A DNA stretch of 64,000 nt from Sitta carolinensis (taxonomy: Eukaryota > Chordata > Aves > Passeriformes > Sittidae): positions 105,090,410 to 105,154,409 of the forward strand of contig CM063284.1 of NCBI GenBank assembly GCA_032173965.1. Reading direction: 5' to 3'. Below the pieces are notes generated by a model. The model made no database searches. It was not told the origin of the DNA and saw only the letters and a program-made list of their open reading frames with translations. The position numbers and the translations under genes were made by a program. Below, piece by piece: positions 1 to 13,079 of the stretch (position 1 is the stretch's first letter; the number at the start of each line of letters is the position of its first letter).

Positions 1-1741
1 TAAATCAATATCTAGAAGTCTATAGCGAGAGAGGGTTCCTTGTGAGGTGTTGACCTGAAGGACTTGTTTTGGAGCTGTGGGGCAATGAAAGTCTCTCACT
101 CTGAAGAGGAGCTCCCCAAAAGCAGTTGTGTTTCCTGAAGTTCTCCAACTGCCAGGAAATGGAGGAAGGGACTGTTGTGTGTGTGGCCCTAAGAAGTCCA
201 GCTGATGAGCCCAACAAAACTGAACACTGCATTTTCTAGGCAGCAATATGCTTGAAAAACTTCTAATGCTTTGTCCAACACCTCTTGGTAGGGCAAGTTT
301 CCCTTCTGAGGATGGTCACAATGATTTTATCACTCTGCCCCTAAGAGCACAAAGTGATTTTCTTCCAAAGTGATTTTAACTCCATCCCTCAGTGCAGGCT
401 AGATCCACATTCTAGCCTTGCTGCCTCAGAGCCACACTGGTGTGTGAGAAAAGAGGGAGTTATTGAAACTGGATGAATCTAGAATGACTGGAATTACTTT
501 CTTTCTCCTTTGAGTAACACACCAGGAGCAGAGCTACTAATTGCTGGGAGCAGAGCTGAATGCCAGCAGGCATCTAGGCAAGAGGTCATGTCTAACTCTT
601 GTATCCTGTCTATAATAAAAATTTTTAAACTGTTATTACACATTATAAAAGTCCTCAAAAATGAAGAAATTGTGATCTCCTTTTGACACTGTTTGTCACT
701 TCTCCCTCTGACCTGTCAGAGGAATCAGTAAGTCAAAAGGCCATCCCAAGGTAACTGGCAGATTTAATTTGATTAAGGGTAGAGTCTTCTGAGCTGTGTT
801 TTAATTAGCATTTCATTTTCTTTCAACGAAAGAAAAGGAAATCTTATACATCCTGGAATGCAGAAAGAAAGTGTTTATAACCTCTTGAGAGCTTCATTGA
901 TTAGTCTGCTTTCCTCAAGGGGTGCCATAACCCTCTGTTTTCATATGGAAATATACAGAAGCATAAACATAAATGGACATATGCCTTATGGACTCAGGAG
1001 GAAAACAATAACAACAAAAATTGCAAACCAAGAATTTAAGGACATTATTTTCTTCTGCAGCATTGCTGTGCAAAACATTCTTGAAATCACAGCACAATCA
1101 GTGAAATATCATTTAGCATAAATTGTTCTGTAACTTCACTAAACATATTTGCGAAAAATCATGGCTAAGTAATGCAAAAAAGTTACATCTTGTAAATAAT
1201 GTATTGATCTGCTGATGGACAACAATCGTCTAATACATCATTAGATAATGTGTCAGCCAACCACATAATTGGTAGACTAATAAATACAATAGTTCATATA
1301 ATATTTACTCAAAGAAATATGCTTAATTTCCCAGATTTAAATAAATGATTCATCTAGATGTATTTGTTAGCTAATGCAAATATCTTCTTAAGGTCCAAGT
1401 GAAAAAGATCTTCCCACTGCATTTGAACACGGGCTCTTTAGAGAGTTTAGAGCATATCTGCCAATGCCTTTTTACTGGAAAAAATGACCACAGATTTCAA
1501 ATGTACCTACATGCTTATATATTTCCATAAATTCAAGTGTAAACCATCAGCCTGGGTTTTTTCCCATCAAAAAGTCTCTAAAGAGTCAGTTCCAATGTCT
1601 GTAAGTGTCCTAATTTGAGTTGTTGCAAATCTTTATTTGAGCTCATTAGTATATTTGCACATAATTTTTCTATAAAATATAAACTCCATTTTTTGGCAAA
1701 TGTGTCTGATGCAAATGGATACCAGAGCAGAACATATGGTT
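1..1741. other. Intergenic AT-rich sequence, no gene seen
   Basis: No open frame longer than 90 codons and no recognisable protein, RNA gene or interspersed repeat. The sequence is ordinary unique AT-rich DNA up to the start of the CR1 copy. Confidence 0.6.
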
Positions 1742-3525
1742 GTGCAAAGCTAAACAGCTTGATTGACCAAGGCGGACATCAGAATTGAGGAAAGGAATAT
1801 CAAGGAAAAAAAGGGCTTTTAAAAGTACATCAGCAGCAAAAGGAAGATTAGAAAAAATGTGGGGCTGCTGCTGAATCAGATGGGTGGCCTGGTAATGGAA
1901 GACACAAAGAAGGTGGAATTACTGAACGTGTTTTTTTGCCTCAGTCTTTACTGATGATGGTGGTCTTCAGGAATCCCAGACCTCAGAGGTAAGAGAGAAA
2001 TGCTGGAGAAAGTAAGATTTCCTCTTGGTTGTAGAGAGCTGTGCTAGAGACCAGCTAAGCAGACTTAACAGCAATAAATCTATGAGCCTTGATGGGATGC
2101 AACCATGGGTGCTGATGGAGCTGGCAGATGTTGTTGCTCTGCTGCTCTCCATCACCTTTGAAAAATCATGGAAAACAGGGGAGGTGTTCCATGACTTGAG
2201 AAAAGCCAAGTTACTCCCATCCTCAAAAACCGAAAGAAGGAGGACACAGGAAACTACCAGCCAGTCAGCCTCACCTCCAGTCCTGGAACAGATCATTCTG
2301 GAGGTCATCACCAAGTACGTAAAAGAAAAGAAGGCCATTGGGAATAGTCCCATCTGAGGATTGGCCATGCCATCTATGATGGTGTAATAGGATGGGTGAA
2401 TGAAGGAAAGGCAGTGGATGTTGTCTACCTTGATTTCAACAAGGCTTTTGACATTATATCCTCCTAGGTAAACTCAGGAAATGTGGATTAGATGAATGGA
2501 CAGAAAGGTAGATCAAGAACTGTCTGAAGGGCAGAGCTCAGAGGGTTTCAATAGTTTATCAGAACCCAGCTTGAGGTCTGCAGTCAGTGCATTCCCCAGG
2601 GATCAATACTGGGTCCAGCATTAATCAACTTGTTTATCAATTACCTGGATGAAGAAATCAAATGCACCCTCAGCAAGGCTGCTGATGATACAAAACAGAG
2701 TGGCTGATACACCTGGAGGCTCTGCTGCCATTCAGTGGGACCTTGATGGGCTGGAGAGTTGGGTGGAAAGAAACCTGATGGGGTTCAACAAGGGCAAGTG
2801 CAGGGTCCTGCACCTGGGGAGGAATAACCCCAAGTAGGAACATGGGCTGTAGGCCAACCCACTGGAGAGAAGCTCTATGGAGAAGCACCTGCAAGTCTTA
2901 GTGGATAACAAATTGACCCTCAACCAGTAGTGCCTTTGTGGCCAGAAGTGGCACCCTGAAATGCATGAGGAAGAGTGTGGCCCAGCACATCAAGAGAGCT
3001 GATCCTTTCCCTCTACTCTGTCTTAGTAAGGTCACATCTGAAATGCTGTGTACAATTCTGGTCTCCATAGCTCAAGAAAGACAAGAACCTACTGGAGAGG
3101 GTCCTGCAGACATCACTAAGATGGTGAGGAGCTGGGAAGCTTTTTCTTATGAGGAGAGATTGCAGGACCTGGGGCTGTTTAGTATGGAGAAGAGAAGACT
3201 GAGAGGGGATGCCATTAATACACATAAATCTCTCAAAGGCAGGTGCCAAGAGGATGGTGCCAGACTCTTTTCAGTGGTGCCCAGTGACAGGACAAGGATT
3301 AATGGCCATAAAAAATCCCACAAGAAATTCCTTGTCAACTTTAGGAAGAACTTCTGTACACTAAGGGTGGCAGAGCAGTGGAACAGATGCCCAGGGAGGT
3401 CATAGAGTGTCCCTCTCTGGATACATCCAAAATCCACCTGAATATATTTCTGTATCACCAGCTTTAGGTGATCCCCAACCCTCCTTCCAAACCTAGCAAT
3501 TCTGTGATTCTGTGACTTTGTAGTG
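1742..3525 (+). mobile_element. Degenerate CR1 LINE, reverse-transcriptase half and 3' end
   Basis: Translated fragments in shifting frames match the avian CR1 ORF2 order. The frame at 2025-2357 has the segment with SLDGMQPWVLMELADV and, further on, LEQIILEVITKY. A segment at 2410-2450 reads as the VDVVYLDFNKAF core. The catalytic box lies near 2675-2690, where the expected F/Y-A-D-D reads A-A-D-D. The fragment with [14 protein letters not shown] ends at 2837, and the C-terminal part (GARLFSVVPSDRTR, then FCTLRVAEQWNR) ends near 3405. Several frameshifts and stops show it is dead. The 3' end near 3500-3520 has the CR1-type short tandem tail (ATTCTGTG repeated) and no poly(A). The endonuclease half is missing, which is the usual 5' truncation. 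The 5' boundary is approximate. Confidence 0.93.
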
Positions 3526-5186
3526 ACAGGTGGAAGATCTGACAGGACATGGGAAGGCATAAGGTCTTCTCAAGCCAAGGCCTCCTAAATTGTCTGGAAG
3601 GTGTGTCTGGCTTGGTTAGCTACAGGTTTGCAGGATAAGTGGTAGAACCAGGTCCAGAGCCCAGGCACTTTTATTATTTTCTCTTGTAGCTTCTCTTTTG
3701 CTTCACCAAATCTTTCTCAGGAGACCCCAGACATTTAAATGCGGGGGACTCTTTCTGACCTATGGAGTCAGGGGCTGCCCCTCCTGAGCTTAGTGCAGAG
3801 GCGTGTGGTGCCTTCTGCCTCCTTTGCCTAAAGATGAGCTTGCTGTCAAATACACAAATCTCATCAACCCTTTCTTAGCAAACCTCCAAACCTTGAAAAC
3901 AACAGAGATAATTTGTGGACCATTACTCTATAAGCTAAGAAACTTCAGCACATAACAAAGTTATCACACGCATTTCCTACAAAAACAAAATAAAAACACA
4001 CAAAGTGTGATATTTTTACTTGTAAACAGTGCTGATGAAATATTATCACAATATATTGTGCTATCTTTTTAATACTGGTTGAGCTCAAATGGGCCAGACC
4101 TACTCCTGCTGAAACTGGTAAGAAAGGTGAATTCATTCCTGTAATTGCTTATATGTATGATACAAAATCCCATCCACACTTCAGTTTCACAAAATATGCT
4201 ATAATTAGGAGAATTAGGGATTCACAGTCAAAGTTCTGGAAATCATCATTAACTTCAAAACACATTTAAAATTAAATCTGCTCTTTTCAATCTGGCTTGT
4301 TATTTCCTTAATACCTGAGTGGATGCTCATGGAAATAGTAGAAGTCACTTGACTGTAGGTGTATTCCTTTGGAAAAATCTACAGCTGCTTCACACCATAA
4401 AGGATCAAATCTTTTAAACGTGAATTAAATTAAATCACTTATTCTCCTTCTCTGAATTAAAAAAAAAAAAAAAAATTAAATCAATAACTCTGTAAGAATT
4501 TAATCTGAAGCTATTATCTACCATGGAAAATTTCTTTGTGAGCTGATATGTGGCAAGGTTATTAGTAAGTGAAATAAACTATAAATAGGTTTGCAGAAAA
4601 TCAGATTTTTTTAAAAAAACACACTTAGAAGCAAAATTTCACACTTTTTTCTACGCTTTGTCTAAAACAAAGCATGCTAAAATCCCAAAGCAGTGGTCAT
4701 TGCAAACTGACGCACATTTTAACTAGAACAAGGCACTGGGTACCCATTAACTCGTTTTATTTTAATTCAGCAGAAAAAGTTTTCATTATAGCCATTATAA
4801 AAAAGACAAACCTTTGGCATTAAAGTAAGAGTGAAAGCATATATAGAAATAAAATAAAAATTTATTTTACAGCACAAGCACTGGCAAATATATATTAATA
4901 GAACCTAAAAACTTAGTTTTAAATAATTGAATTGGATTAATACAAATGAGAAATAGATGAAAAAAAGCATATAAATATCCAGAGGGAATTCATTTTAGAG
5001 CTCTGCACATGGAGGAGAACCCATGTTTAAATATATATTTTTCCAGTTATGGCTTGAGGAAATAAACCAATGTTGCTTTCACAGCTCTTTGTATATATTT
5101 GTAGCAATTAAAATTTCCCACAATTTCTTGTAGTAATTGGTGGACAAAAAGGGCAGACAAATGTAAATGTTTCCAGGCACAATAAC
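3526..5186. other. Intergenic AT-rich sequence
   Basis: No gene recognised. It contains an A-run of about 17 nt near 4459-4475 and nothing else of note. Confidence 0.55.
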
Positions 5187-5801
5187 TGTAGGAGCATCAG
5201 CGGGTTGGACGGCTGGGACAAACGGAGATGAAAGATCTCTGAAGCCAGGTCTTAGAGGTTGTGGTTTATTGCAAAGGGTGTGGGTGCAGGGGGCCCTGCT
5301 TGGAGCTGCCAGCCACAGCTTGGAGCAGGCCTGAAAAACAGTGAGGAAAGAGAGAGAGAGAGAGAGAGATAGAGAGAGCGATAGATGCCCAAAGTTCCCA
5401 TTACATTACAATAAATCTTCTTCTGTGCTGAATATTCTAATTCTCACTAACCAATCTAGTACAAGATACAAATCCTATAGCATCTACATACAGCCTATAA
5501 GAATCATTACATTACCATACTGTGTTACATTTTAAACCCTAAAAACTGCTCTTTGGACCCCTTCTGCCAAGCTAGTGGAGTCTGCTCTGACCCTTGGACT
5601 TGTGTGCAAGCAAAGGGTATTGTTCAATCAAGAAGAGATTACCTTCAGCCGGCTATACTATTGTTTTTTGTTCAGTAACTAAGGCTTGGTATCTCAAAGC
5701 TTGCTTTCATTTTAATCTCACCTATAATTTCTATATATATTCTCAAAATCTTTTGCCAGGCAATCATATTATAAGGTTTTCCTGTTTCATCTTTCCCAAC
5801 A
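5187..5801 (-). mobile_element. Solo LTR of an endogenous retrovirus, minus orientation
   Basis: The element starts with TGTAGG and ends with CCAACA, so it has the TG...CA termini of a retroviral LTR (615 bp). It is bracketed by a direct duplication ATAAC (5182-5186 and 5802-5806). The preceding A also matches, so the duplication could be read as 6 bp. The motif TTTATT at 5265-5270 is an AATAAA polyadenylation signal on the minus strand, which sets the orientation. No internal retroviral sequence lies on either side, so this is a solo LTR left by LTR-LTR recombination. A GA-rich microsatellite sits inside it. The family was not identified by name. Confidence 0.8.
5341..5385. repeat. (GA)n microsatellite inside the solo LTR
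   Basis: An AG/GA dinucleotide run with a few interruptions lies within the LTR. It is a local expansion and not a separate element. Confidence 0.9.
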
Positions 5802-5862
5802 ATAACCTTCTCTTTTCCTCAGTTTGAGAATACTTTTTTCTTTGTATTTCTCTAATCTTAGC

Positions 5863-5913
<51 letters not shown>
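5863..5913. repeat. T20-A31 inverted homopolymer
   Basis: Twenty T residues (5863-5882) are followed immediately by 31 A residues (5883-5913). The two runs are perfectly complementary without a spacer. The pair lies 62 bp past the end of the solo LTR. It could extrude as a hairpin, or it could be an assembly or replication-slippage product. Confidence 0.95.
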
Positions 5914-5914
<1 letters not shown>

Positions 5915-8900
5915 CATTTTGGAGAAAACCTGGCCATCCCCTTCCTATTACTATTTTCTGTGTTCAGTTAGAAAATCATGACTTAGGTAACATGGAAGAA
6001 AAATAATTAAACATCCAATCCACACTGGAATGGAAAAAAAAAATTACCTCTAAAGTCTAGGCCACAGCAAGTTGGGGGTTGTTGTTTTAAGGTGATTCTT
6101 CTCCTTGATGTTGTCTACAGTTTTTACAGTAACAAGGTTTGGATAACAAGGCTTGGTAACAGTGTTGAGTGCTGCATCTGATTTGCTTTTTGCATGGTTT
6201 CTGCCTGGCCCTGGGAGATAGAAGAAAGACATGCCAAAAGACAGAAGTGGCTGTGTCTAAACCCCTGTTACCTATCCAACCCTATCCATGTCCATCCCAT
6301 GGGAAGCAGGGTACCAAGGCTCCTCAGATGCTGCACACCATCCCTGAGCCTGCAAGGCTGTCCAAAGCCTGGGGATGCCAGTGCTCACCCAGACTTCAGC
6401 ACGCACACCCAAACACCACCACCATGTACCCAAACACCAGATGAAAGAGTCAAACTCTATTTCTGTCTTATTCACAGAAGTGTGAGTTTTAGCAAACTAA
6501 AAGTCAGCTTCAATACAGCTCTTCATTCTTCTTTCTGTGTTGACGCAGTGCTGTGTAACATACATGGCTCCTGACCTGTGATCCAGGCTCCTCAGAAAAT
6601 ATTTTTATTCTGCTTATAAAAAATAGCACCCATAAAGAAGACATAGTGAGCTCTGCTCATATTGCCGGTTTAATCTTGCCCATCAAGCAGGACACACTTA
6701 TTGTGTGATTTTTGATATGGCAGAATCTGCTAAGAAATTCATCCTTCCATCACATTTCTCCTTGAATTTCAGCTTACAATGTAAATATGTAGACAACATG
6801 TCTTCTACTCTGTAGAGACTCTGCTTTTAAAATTATCAAATCCAATTCCTGTAGCAAGAAGTCCATTTGCTTACAAGTGGGCTGAGCTGTCCTTCAGAGG
6901 GATCTGAAGGCCGTTTTCCAAGCAATTGGGGATTTGTGGTGATCCTGCTGTGAAGTTCTCCATTTTGCTGTAGTCAATAAAGTCCCCAGGATTCTGTGAA
7001 GCACTGAGGTCCACCTGCACAGAACAGCTTGTGAGACTGGGGCCTGGGCACAAACAATAGCAGTTCTTTTGGCAAGCTTGAAAGACCTTCTTGTTGGCAG
7101 ATTGAAGAAGCCCACGCTTCTCCTACTGCACTGCCGTTGATCAGTATCAGAGAAGAGCATTAATCAAACATGCAATACTATTATTTTTTCAAATTGAGGC
7201 CTCAGGTCTGTGATAAGCACTTCTCTTAACACAACATTACATAATTATGCAACCACACTTCAAAACGGCTGCATTCAGAAATTTGAATGATAGCGAGTAC
7301 TTTTTGGAAATGTTGCTCCAGTCTTGCCCCTGTCTAGGCAGGAAAGACTGATCATGGTCATGGTGCTACATGCTGCATCAGTTTATTTGTCTTTTTATCT
7401 GCTTTTGGCTCATAATTCACCTACAACTTTGTGAAAAATGATAGAGCATGAACATCTTGCCATTAATGGGCCATGTGACAGACGCCCAGCACAGCAGGCC
7501 AGGGAGAAGCATCTGAGTCTTTCAAATTCTCCTCACTGTTAGATTTGCTGATGGATGACAGAGCTCCATGGTGCTGACAAAGATGCTTCTGACCTCACTT
7601 CCAAGCATGTGAGATGGTTTGCAGCTTACAGAAGTGCATCCAGGACACAGGAGACAAGAACTAAGCATGTTTCTAGCAGGAGATGTGTTGATTTTTAAAT
7701 ATGGAATACAGTTCAGAAATGGTGAAATCTCCACAGAGAAATGTTATTTTGGAAATGTTTGTGATTGACAGGAACAGAAGATCTTCTTTTTAAAATATGA
7801 ATCCATAGAATAGTAGACAATTCCCCATCCTTTTCCCCACATATTACCTGTCTTCTCCTAGAAACTGTCTAATTAAATTGTTACAATGTTTAATCTGGCC
7901 AGTTCATAACAAACATTTGGAAAGAGGATGCTTTTGTAAAGGGAACTCTGCCAGGGCAACAAAACACTTCTTATGATTTTTCTTGCTATCTTCTGTTTTA
8001 TTTTTTAACATTTTGTCTTCCTCCACACAGAACAAGCACTCAGCTTTTTTCAGGTTTTAAAAAGGGAGCAAAAATTAAGATAGCATGTGCTTTCCTTTTC
8101 AGACTGCATTGTTTCTGGAAGCAAACAAATCTTCTTGCCTGTGAGGAAGAATATCAGAAAAGTAGGACACACAAAATAAAAGCATCTCTGAGTCATACCT
8201 ACATACACAGCAAACCCAGAACTTCCTTATAACAACTTAGAGAAGTTGTTCATGTACAGCCTGTGGTACATTTGCATCAGCATTTTAGCTCAAGCTAATT
8301 GCTCAAATATCACTGCTCTCCACACAGTGACGCAGCAACAGAGCACATGAACCAGATACCTTTGAGGTGAAGTAGCCCAAGAGACACTCTTCAGAACATC
8401 TAATGTAACCCAGCCACAAATGAGCTTACAATCCACAGGACCAGGCTAGAACCAGCCAAAAGGAAAACCCTTGAAAAGCCGTCATGCAGGCATCATGTAG
8501 ACGAGGGGCTCTCAGCACCATCTCTTGCCACTTATCCACTTCCAGTACTCCTTGACAAATTAAACATAACCAATGAGTGATGACAAGGTCAGGAGAAAGA
8601 TTTGGGATGTGGGAAGCCAAGGTCAGATGGACTCAACAGTGAGATATGGTGATGACCAACTAGGATTTATGGTTGTTCCAGCCAAGGAACTGAGGCGAGG
8701 ATAAATCCTAAATCTCAAGATTGAATGGCAGATTTTGGAACCAGATTAAAGAAGCGGTGACTTTGACATTAGTTCATACAACCATAATATTTAGGGGCTG
8801 CCAATGAGAACTCAAAAGCTATATGTACATATTACGCATTTTCGTAGCAAGAGGGATCCCGAGTCAGTGCAGCAGCTGGCTCTCTGACCTGAAAAGCAGA

Positions 8901-9651
8901 CAGAGAGAGGAGTTCTTCAGCTTGGGAAGAAGCCAGGGGAGCTGCAGGAGACAGATCTGTAGACACAGGGATACTGAGAACACAGAACTGTGTACTTACT
9001 GCCTCATGCAGATATTGATGCAATACTAAAGGAAGGACTTTCTGACCAGACAAAAATGAGCTCAGTAAAGAGCAGTGTCTCCCCTCTGCTCAAGTCTAGG
9101 GAAGACAAATTCCCACAGACATGCTGGATGCTCCATGGTGCTCACATGGAGGAGAGTGCCCCCTCAGGGTCTGAGTGCAAGGTTTCGCCAACCACAACAC
9201 CAACCAACTCTGCCACTGAGGAATGGGTACAGGGTCCTTCTGAGCTGAGGAGCTGAGGGCAAGTGGGTTTCCTTCATTAAAACTCACATACCTTGGAGAT
9301 GCATTTAACCTACTCATCTATTGTTGATGACAGTCTTAACAGTGATGTCATGGCTGCAGTAAATAAAGGGTGGGTTTCTATCCCCCATAGGAGAGATTTA
9401 GTCCTAGAAAAGCTTGGGAACATGTGTCTCCCAAACTGGAGACAAGATTTTTATTTTTTAGTGTTCCTCCTCTTTTTTATTCCTGAGTGTATTTAAATAG
9501 CAAGTACTTCTCTGAATAGTCAGACACCGAGAAGAAGAAACATCTATAGTTTCAGCTTTGCCAGAAAATAATGATTCAAACTTTAAAATGAAAGGCGTGA
9601 AACCAAAATAAATGAAGCTTAAATCAAATAAATTCTGGATCCCACATGTCC
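5914..9651. other. Intergenic sequence, no gene seen
   Basis: The open frames here are short (126 codons at most), overlap on both strands and resemble no family I know. No repeat was recognised with confidence. Confidence 0.5.
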
Positions 9652-9872
9652 AAATGTGGTGGGTTATGCTAGCCAGTAGCTAAATGCCTGCTCAGCCACT
9701 CACTCCTTTTCCCTCCTCAATAGAACATCAGGGAAAAAAATGAGCTTAAAAAGCTCATGGGTCAAGAAAAATATGAGGAGGTAATTTAACTGTTACCATC
9801 ATGGGCAAAACACTTTCAGCTTAGGGAGAATTAATTTCATTGATTGCCTATTAAACAGGGATTAAAAATGGC
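9652..9872 (-). mobile_element. 3' fragment of an avian ERVL-like LTR, antisense
   Basis: Read on the minus strand, this matches the 3' part of the LTR at 13080-14416. In both there is a segment resembling CAAGTTGAGTCTGTTTTGCC, then a GACCCATGAG-like block, and the terminal stretch near GTGAGTGAGCAG before the CCACA end. Here the order is inverted, starting at TGTGGTGGG (about 9654). The remainder of the LTR is absent or too diverged to see. The right boundary is approximate. Homology is judged by eye. Confidence 0.6.
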
Positions 9873-12800
9873 CCCAAGATGCCACTATTTTGGTTGAGGG
9901 CCTCTGCAGTAAATTGGATGGAGCCATCTGAAACTGTTTGTGTATCGCATGGGGCAGCCCCAGCCTTTCATCCCAAAGGCCACTCCTCCAAAGGCCACAC
10001 CTCCAGCCTGCACTGCCAGCACCGACAACAGGCACACCACGTAAAACCCTGCGGAACATGAAGAGCCCCCTTCCAACTGGTTGTAAACAGCATAGGGATA
10101 ACCAGGCAGGAGTTGCAAAAAGGGAAGAGTGAGTGCCACAGCTTTCATTCCAGAATATGCAATTATATATATAATTTCTTAATAACCAGGAAGTCTACAC
10201 AAATTATAATAGACACCTCTTTTATCCATATTCAAGAGCAGATCCTTTAAATGTGATGTTTCCAGATAAAGCTCTATTTTCCTCAAAGATATTGTGTTGG
10301 TTTTGCAGATTTCTTGCATATTTAATTTAAGTATCTTTATATTTTCCACCTGGATGCCAGAACATTTCCATATTTCATAACACAAGATTTAGAAGTTTCA
10401 TCAAAGCAAATGCAACCAGCTCAGTAGTTGTGAGACTTTTGCTATACACAAAGTGTTAGGATCAAAATACTTCTGAAAAAGTCAGGAGAATCCACAAGAT
10501 ATTTTCATTCAGTTCAGGCAGGAAAGAACCTACTTTATGAATAAATATTCTGCAAATAACTCACTCACAGCAGGAGATACAAATCTAAAAATAAAAAAAT
10601 AAAGGATATCAGACACTTAAAAAAGAAACTTATTCTGCCTCAGAGAAAGAAAAGACCGCTGAGGTCTGACTCAAGCAAAATCAAACTTCACATTAAGCAA
10701 ATTGCACCATTAATTTACCCCAAAGTCTTGACTTTTCCTGGTAAAAGAGCATGACAATAACCCGATCATGTACATCTGTTAGACTGAGCCTTTCATGTAA
10801 TGCATCAGAAGGTGTTTTTCAGCACATCCCATTCTGACAACATTAATCAGCAAAGTCCCTATCAAGCCAGAAAATTTACAGAACAGCTTTGCAGGGTTAT
10901 TAATAGACCAGAGGCCCTGACACAGCAAGAGCCTACCTACAGAAACTAAGTGCATGACAAGCTATAGAAGGTGTTTAACTGGGAGGCTGTGATTTTCTCC
11001 AGTACAAATGTAAAAAAGAAAGGATTTCTGCAGCATGGAAGACTAAATCTCAGCTAAAATTAGGGTACTTCAAGACAAACCTCCAAACACTATTTCACTA
11101 TCATGGATTGTCAAGAAAGTGTGACTTGATGTCAGTGAACTGATTATATTTGATACTTTTAGATAAATTGATATAACAATTTGGACTACCACAGGAAACT
11201 CTAGTCTTGTTTAGAGCAAGGCATCAGTTCTTGCCAGGTCAAAGATTTCAATTTACCCAAAACGAAGCCAGTTCCTTCATATTGATTGCTCCTCCTAGCT
11301 GCAAATTATCACTGATTATTTTGAGGGCAGAAGTGTTGATAGCTTCCTGCTATTACTGACCTAACTGAAATTAAGTCTATAGTACTATTTTCTGTTTATA
11401 GCAACTAAAATGTGGCTGGAGTACTTTAGTGTTTCAAATCTTACAAAATAATAAATCCCACTGGCTCTTTTGGTCAGTGGTGTATTATTGAAGCCAATAG
11501 ACTTGTTCAAAAGTAATTTCTGGAGGACTGATATTCTCTCAAAATATACATATAATTTGTCAGTGAACCTGACTCAAAATGCTTAAGACTTCAGTGTTCT
11601 TCCATGTGTGAGTCTTGAGTACCTTCATATGGCATGGTGCAGTGAGAGGGAGGTGAAGGAGGAGGAGGATTTTGAAAATATTCACCAATGGTAGCTTGGG
11701 ATCTATACTGAAATACAAACCCCCAGCCCCTGCTTGTCCAGAAAAGCTCAGTCCATTCAGTAACACCAAATCCATGGTTCCTGGTCAAACTCTCTCCAAT
11801 TATTTCCTTTCCTCAACCACAAGACACAGGTCCCCTGTTGAGCTGCTCCTCAAAGAAGCCAAGTGTAGATGAGACAAGCCAAGGACTGACCTGGCATAAA
11901 TCCTAACCAGTAGGGATTTCTGTAACAAACAACTGGAGCATCTCAATGGGCTAAAGACAGGGAGAACTGCACAGTTAGAGCTCGTGTTCAATTGACTGAA
12001 TGAGTACAAGCTTTAAGTTCACAGAGCTGTCAATCTGATCTTTTTCACAGATCACTTTTTTCTATCCTGAGAATTCACATATACTTTCTTGACTAAATTG
12101 TAGTGTCTCTTCTTGAGTAAAATGGGATCAAATTCATCAGTAAAGTCAACCAGAAACAGACCTTGTTACCTTTTTTGTTTGCTTTCAAATCTTGAAAACC
12201 AGAAATAGAGTCAAGAACAAATAGCTGAAAATTCAAACTCCCTCTATTGGGACATTCCATCAGCAAAACACCATGAAGTCTTAAGTCATATCACATCTGT
12301 AGCCTCTGGGAATGTGCTGAGCTTAAGCTGTAATCATAAACTGAGTTAACTGATTTGGATGGGTAGTGCTCAGTACAGTCAGTACAGCAGTGTCACTGGA
12401 GGTTTATACCTCCTGGAGGTCTGGACCATTACTTGTTTGTCAGTGAAGGAGGTCTGGCTATAAAATAGGAACTGTTGACTACAAAAAGATTATTGATAAT
12501 AAGTACTCAGAGCAATGCTCATGGCCTAAAGCAGGAAAAACAGTAAGGTGAAACAGAAAACATCCATCTGGCCAGAATAAGCATTCAGCAAGACAAACTA
12601 TTATCTATATCCATTTATTCTTGATACTGTTTTAAATGAAAATAACTCTTCAAAGTGCAAAGACCAGAAATACACATTAGAAATTTCTCTTTCAGGGAAA
12701 CATTTTTTTCCTCTGTTAGGTTTCTTACCTTCAAGAGGATGAATAACTTGTGCCTGTTCCTGTTACAGCCCTTAAAGGCCTAACACATTTTTTTTACCCA

Positions 12801-12900
12801 GAAGAAAAAGACAGTATTCTAATGCAGCACTTGCTTCTTAAGCATGAGCAATTTAGCCTAATTCTGTAGAAAATAAATTCTCATCATATGATACTGCTAA
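9873..12900. other. Intergenic sequence
   Basis: No gene recognised. The first 200 bp (to about 10070) are slightly GC-richer and contain a short duplicated AAAGGCCAC-type motif near 9976-10000. They might be further LTR-related sequence, but I cannot show it. The rest is plain AT-rich DNA. Confidence 0.45.
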
Positions 12901-12916
12901 AGAAAAGCAATGAAAG

Positions 12917-13010
12917 ATGTTCAACCTTGCCACAAAATTTGGAGTCAAAATCATTTGGGACCCTCCTGAAATTCCCACCTCTAATGGGACAGTCGAAAGA
13001 AAACAACATG
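12917..13010 (+). pseudogene. Retroviral integrase remnant (ERV pol, 3' end)
   Basis: A short frame beginning at 12917 encodes a stretch with the signature of the C-terminal part of a retroviral integrase catalytic core: a Gly-Val-Lys-Ile-Ile-Trp strand, a Pro-rich turn, then NGTVERK. The Glu of that motif corresponds to the last acid of the D,D-35-E triad. Only about 30 residues are recognisable. The similarity fades and the frame ends at 13135, inside the LTR that begins at 13080. It is the broken 3' tail of a provirus pol gene, in the same orientation as the adjoining LTR, and cannot encode an enzyme. Confidence 0.65.
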
Positions 13011-13079
13011 ACACAGGGAAAAATGCTTTGATCTGTGCAGAATTAATTTTAATTAATGGAATGCTATTTTTCCCAAAAG

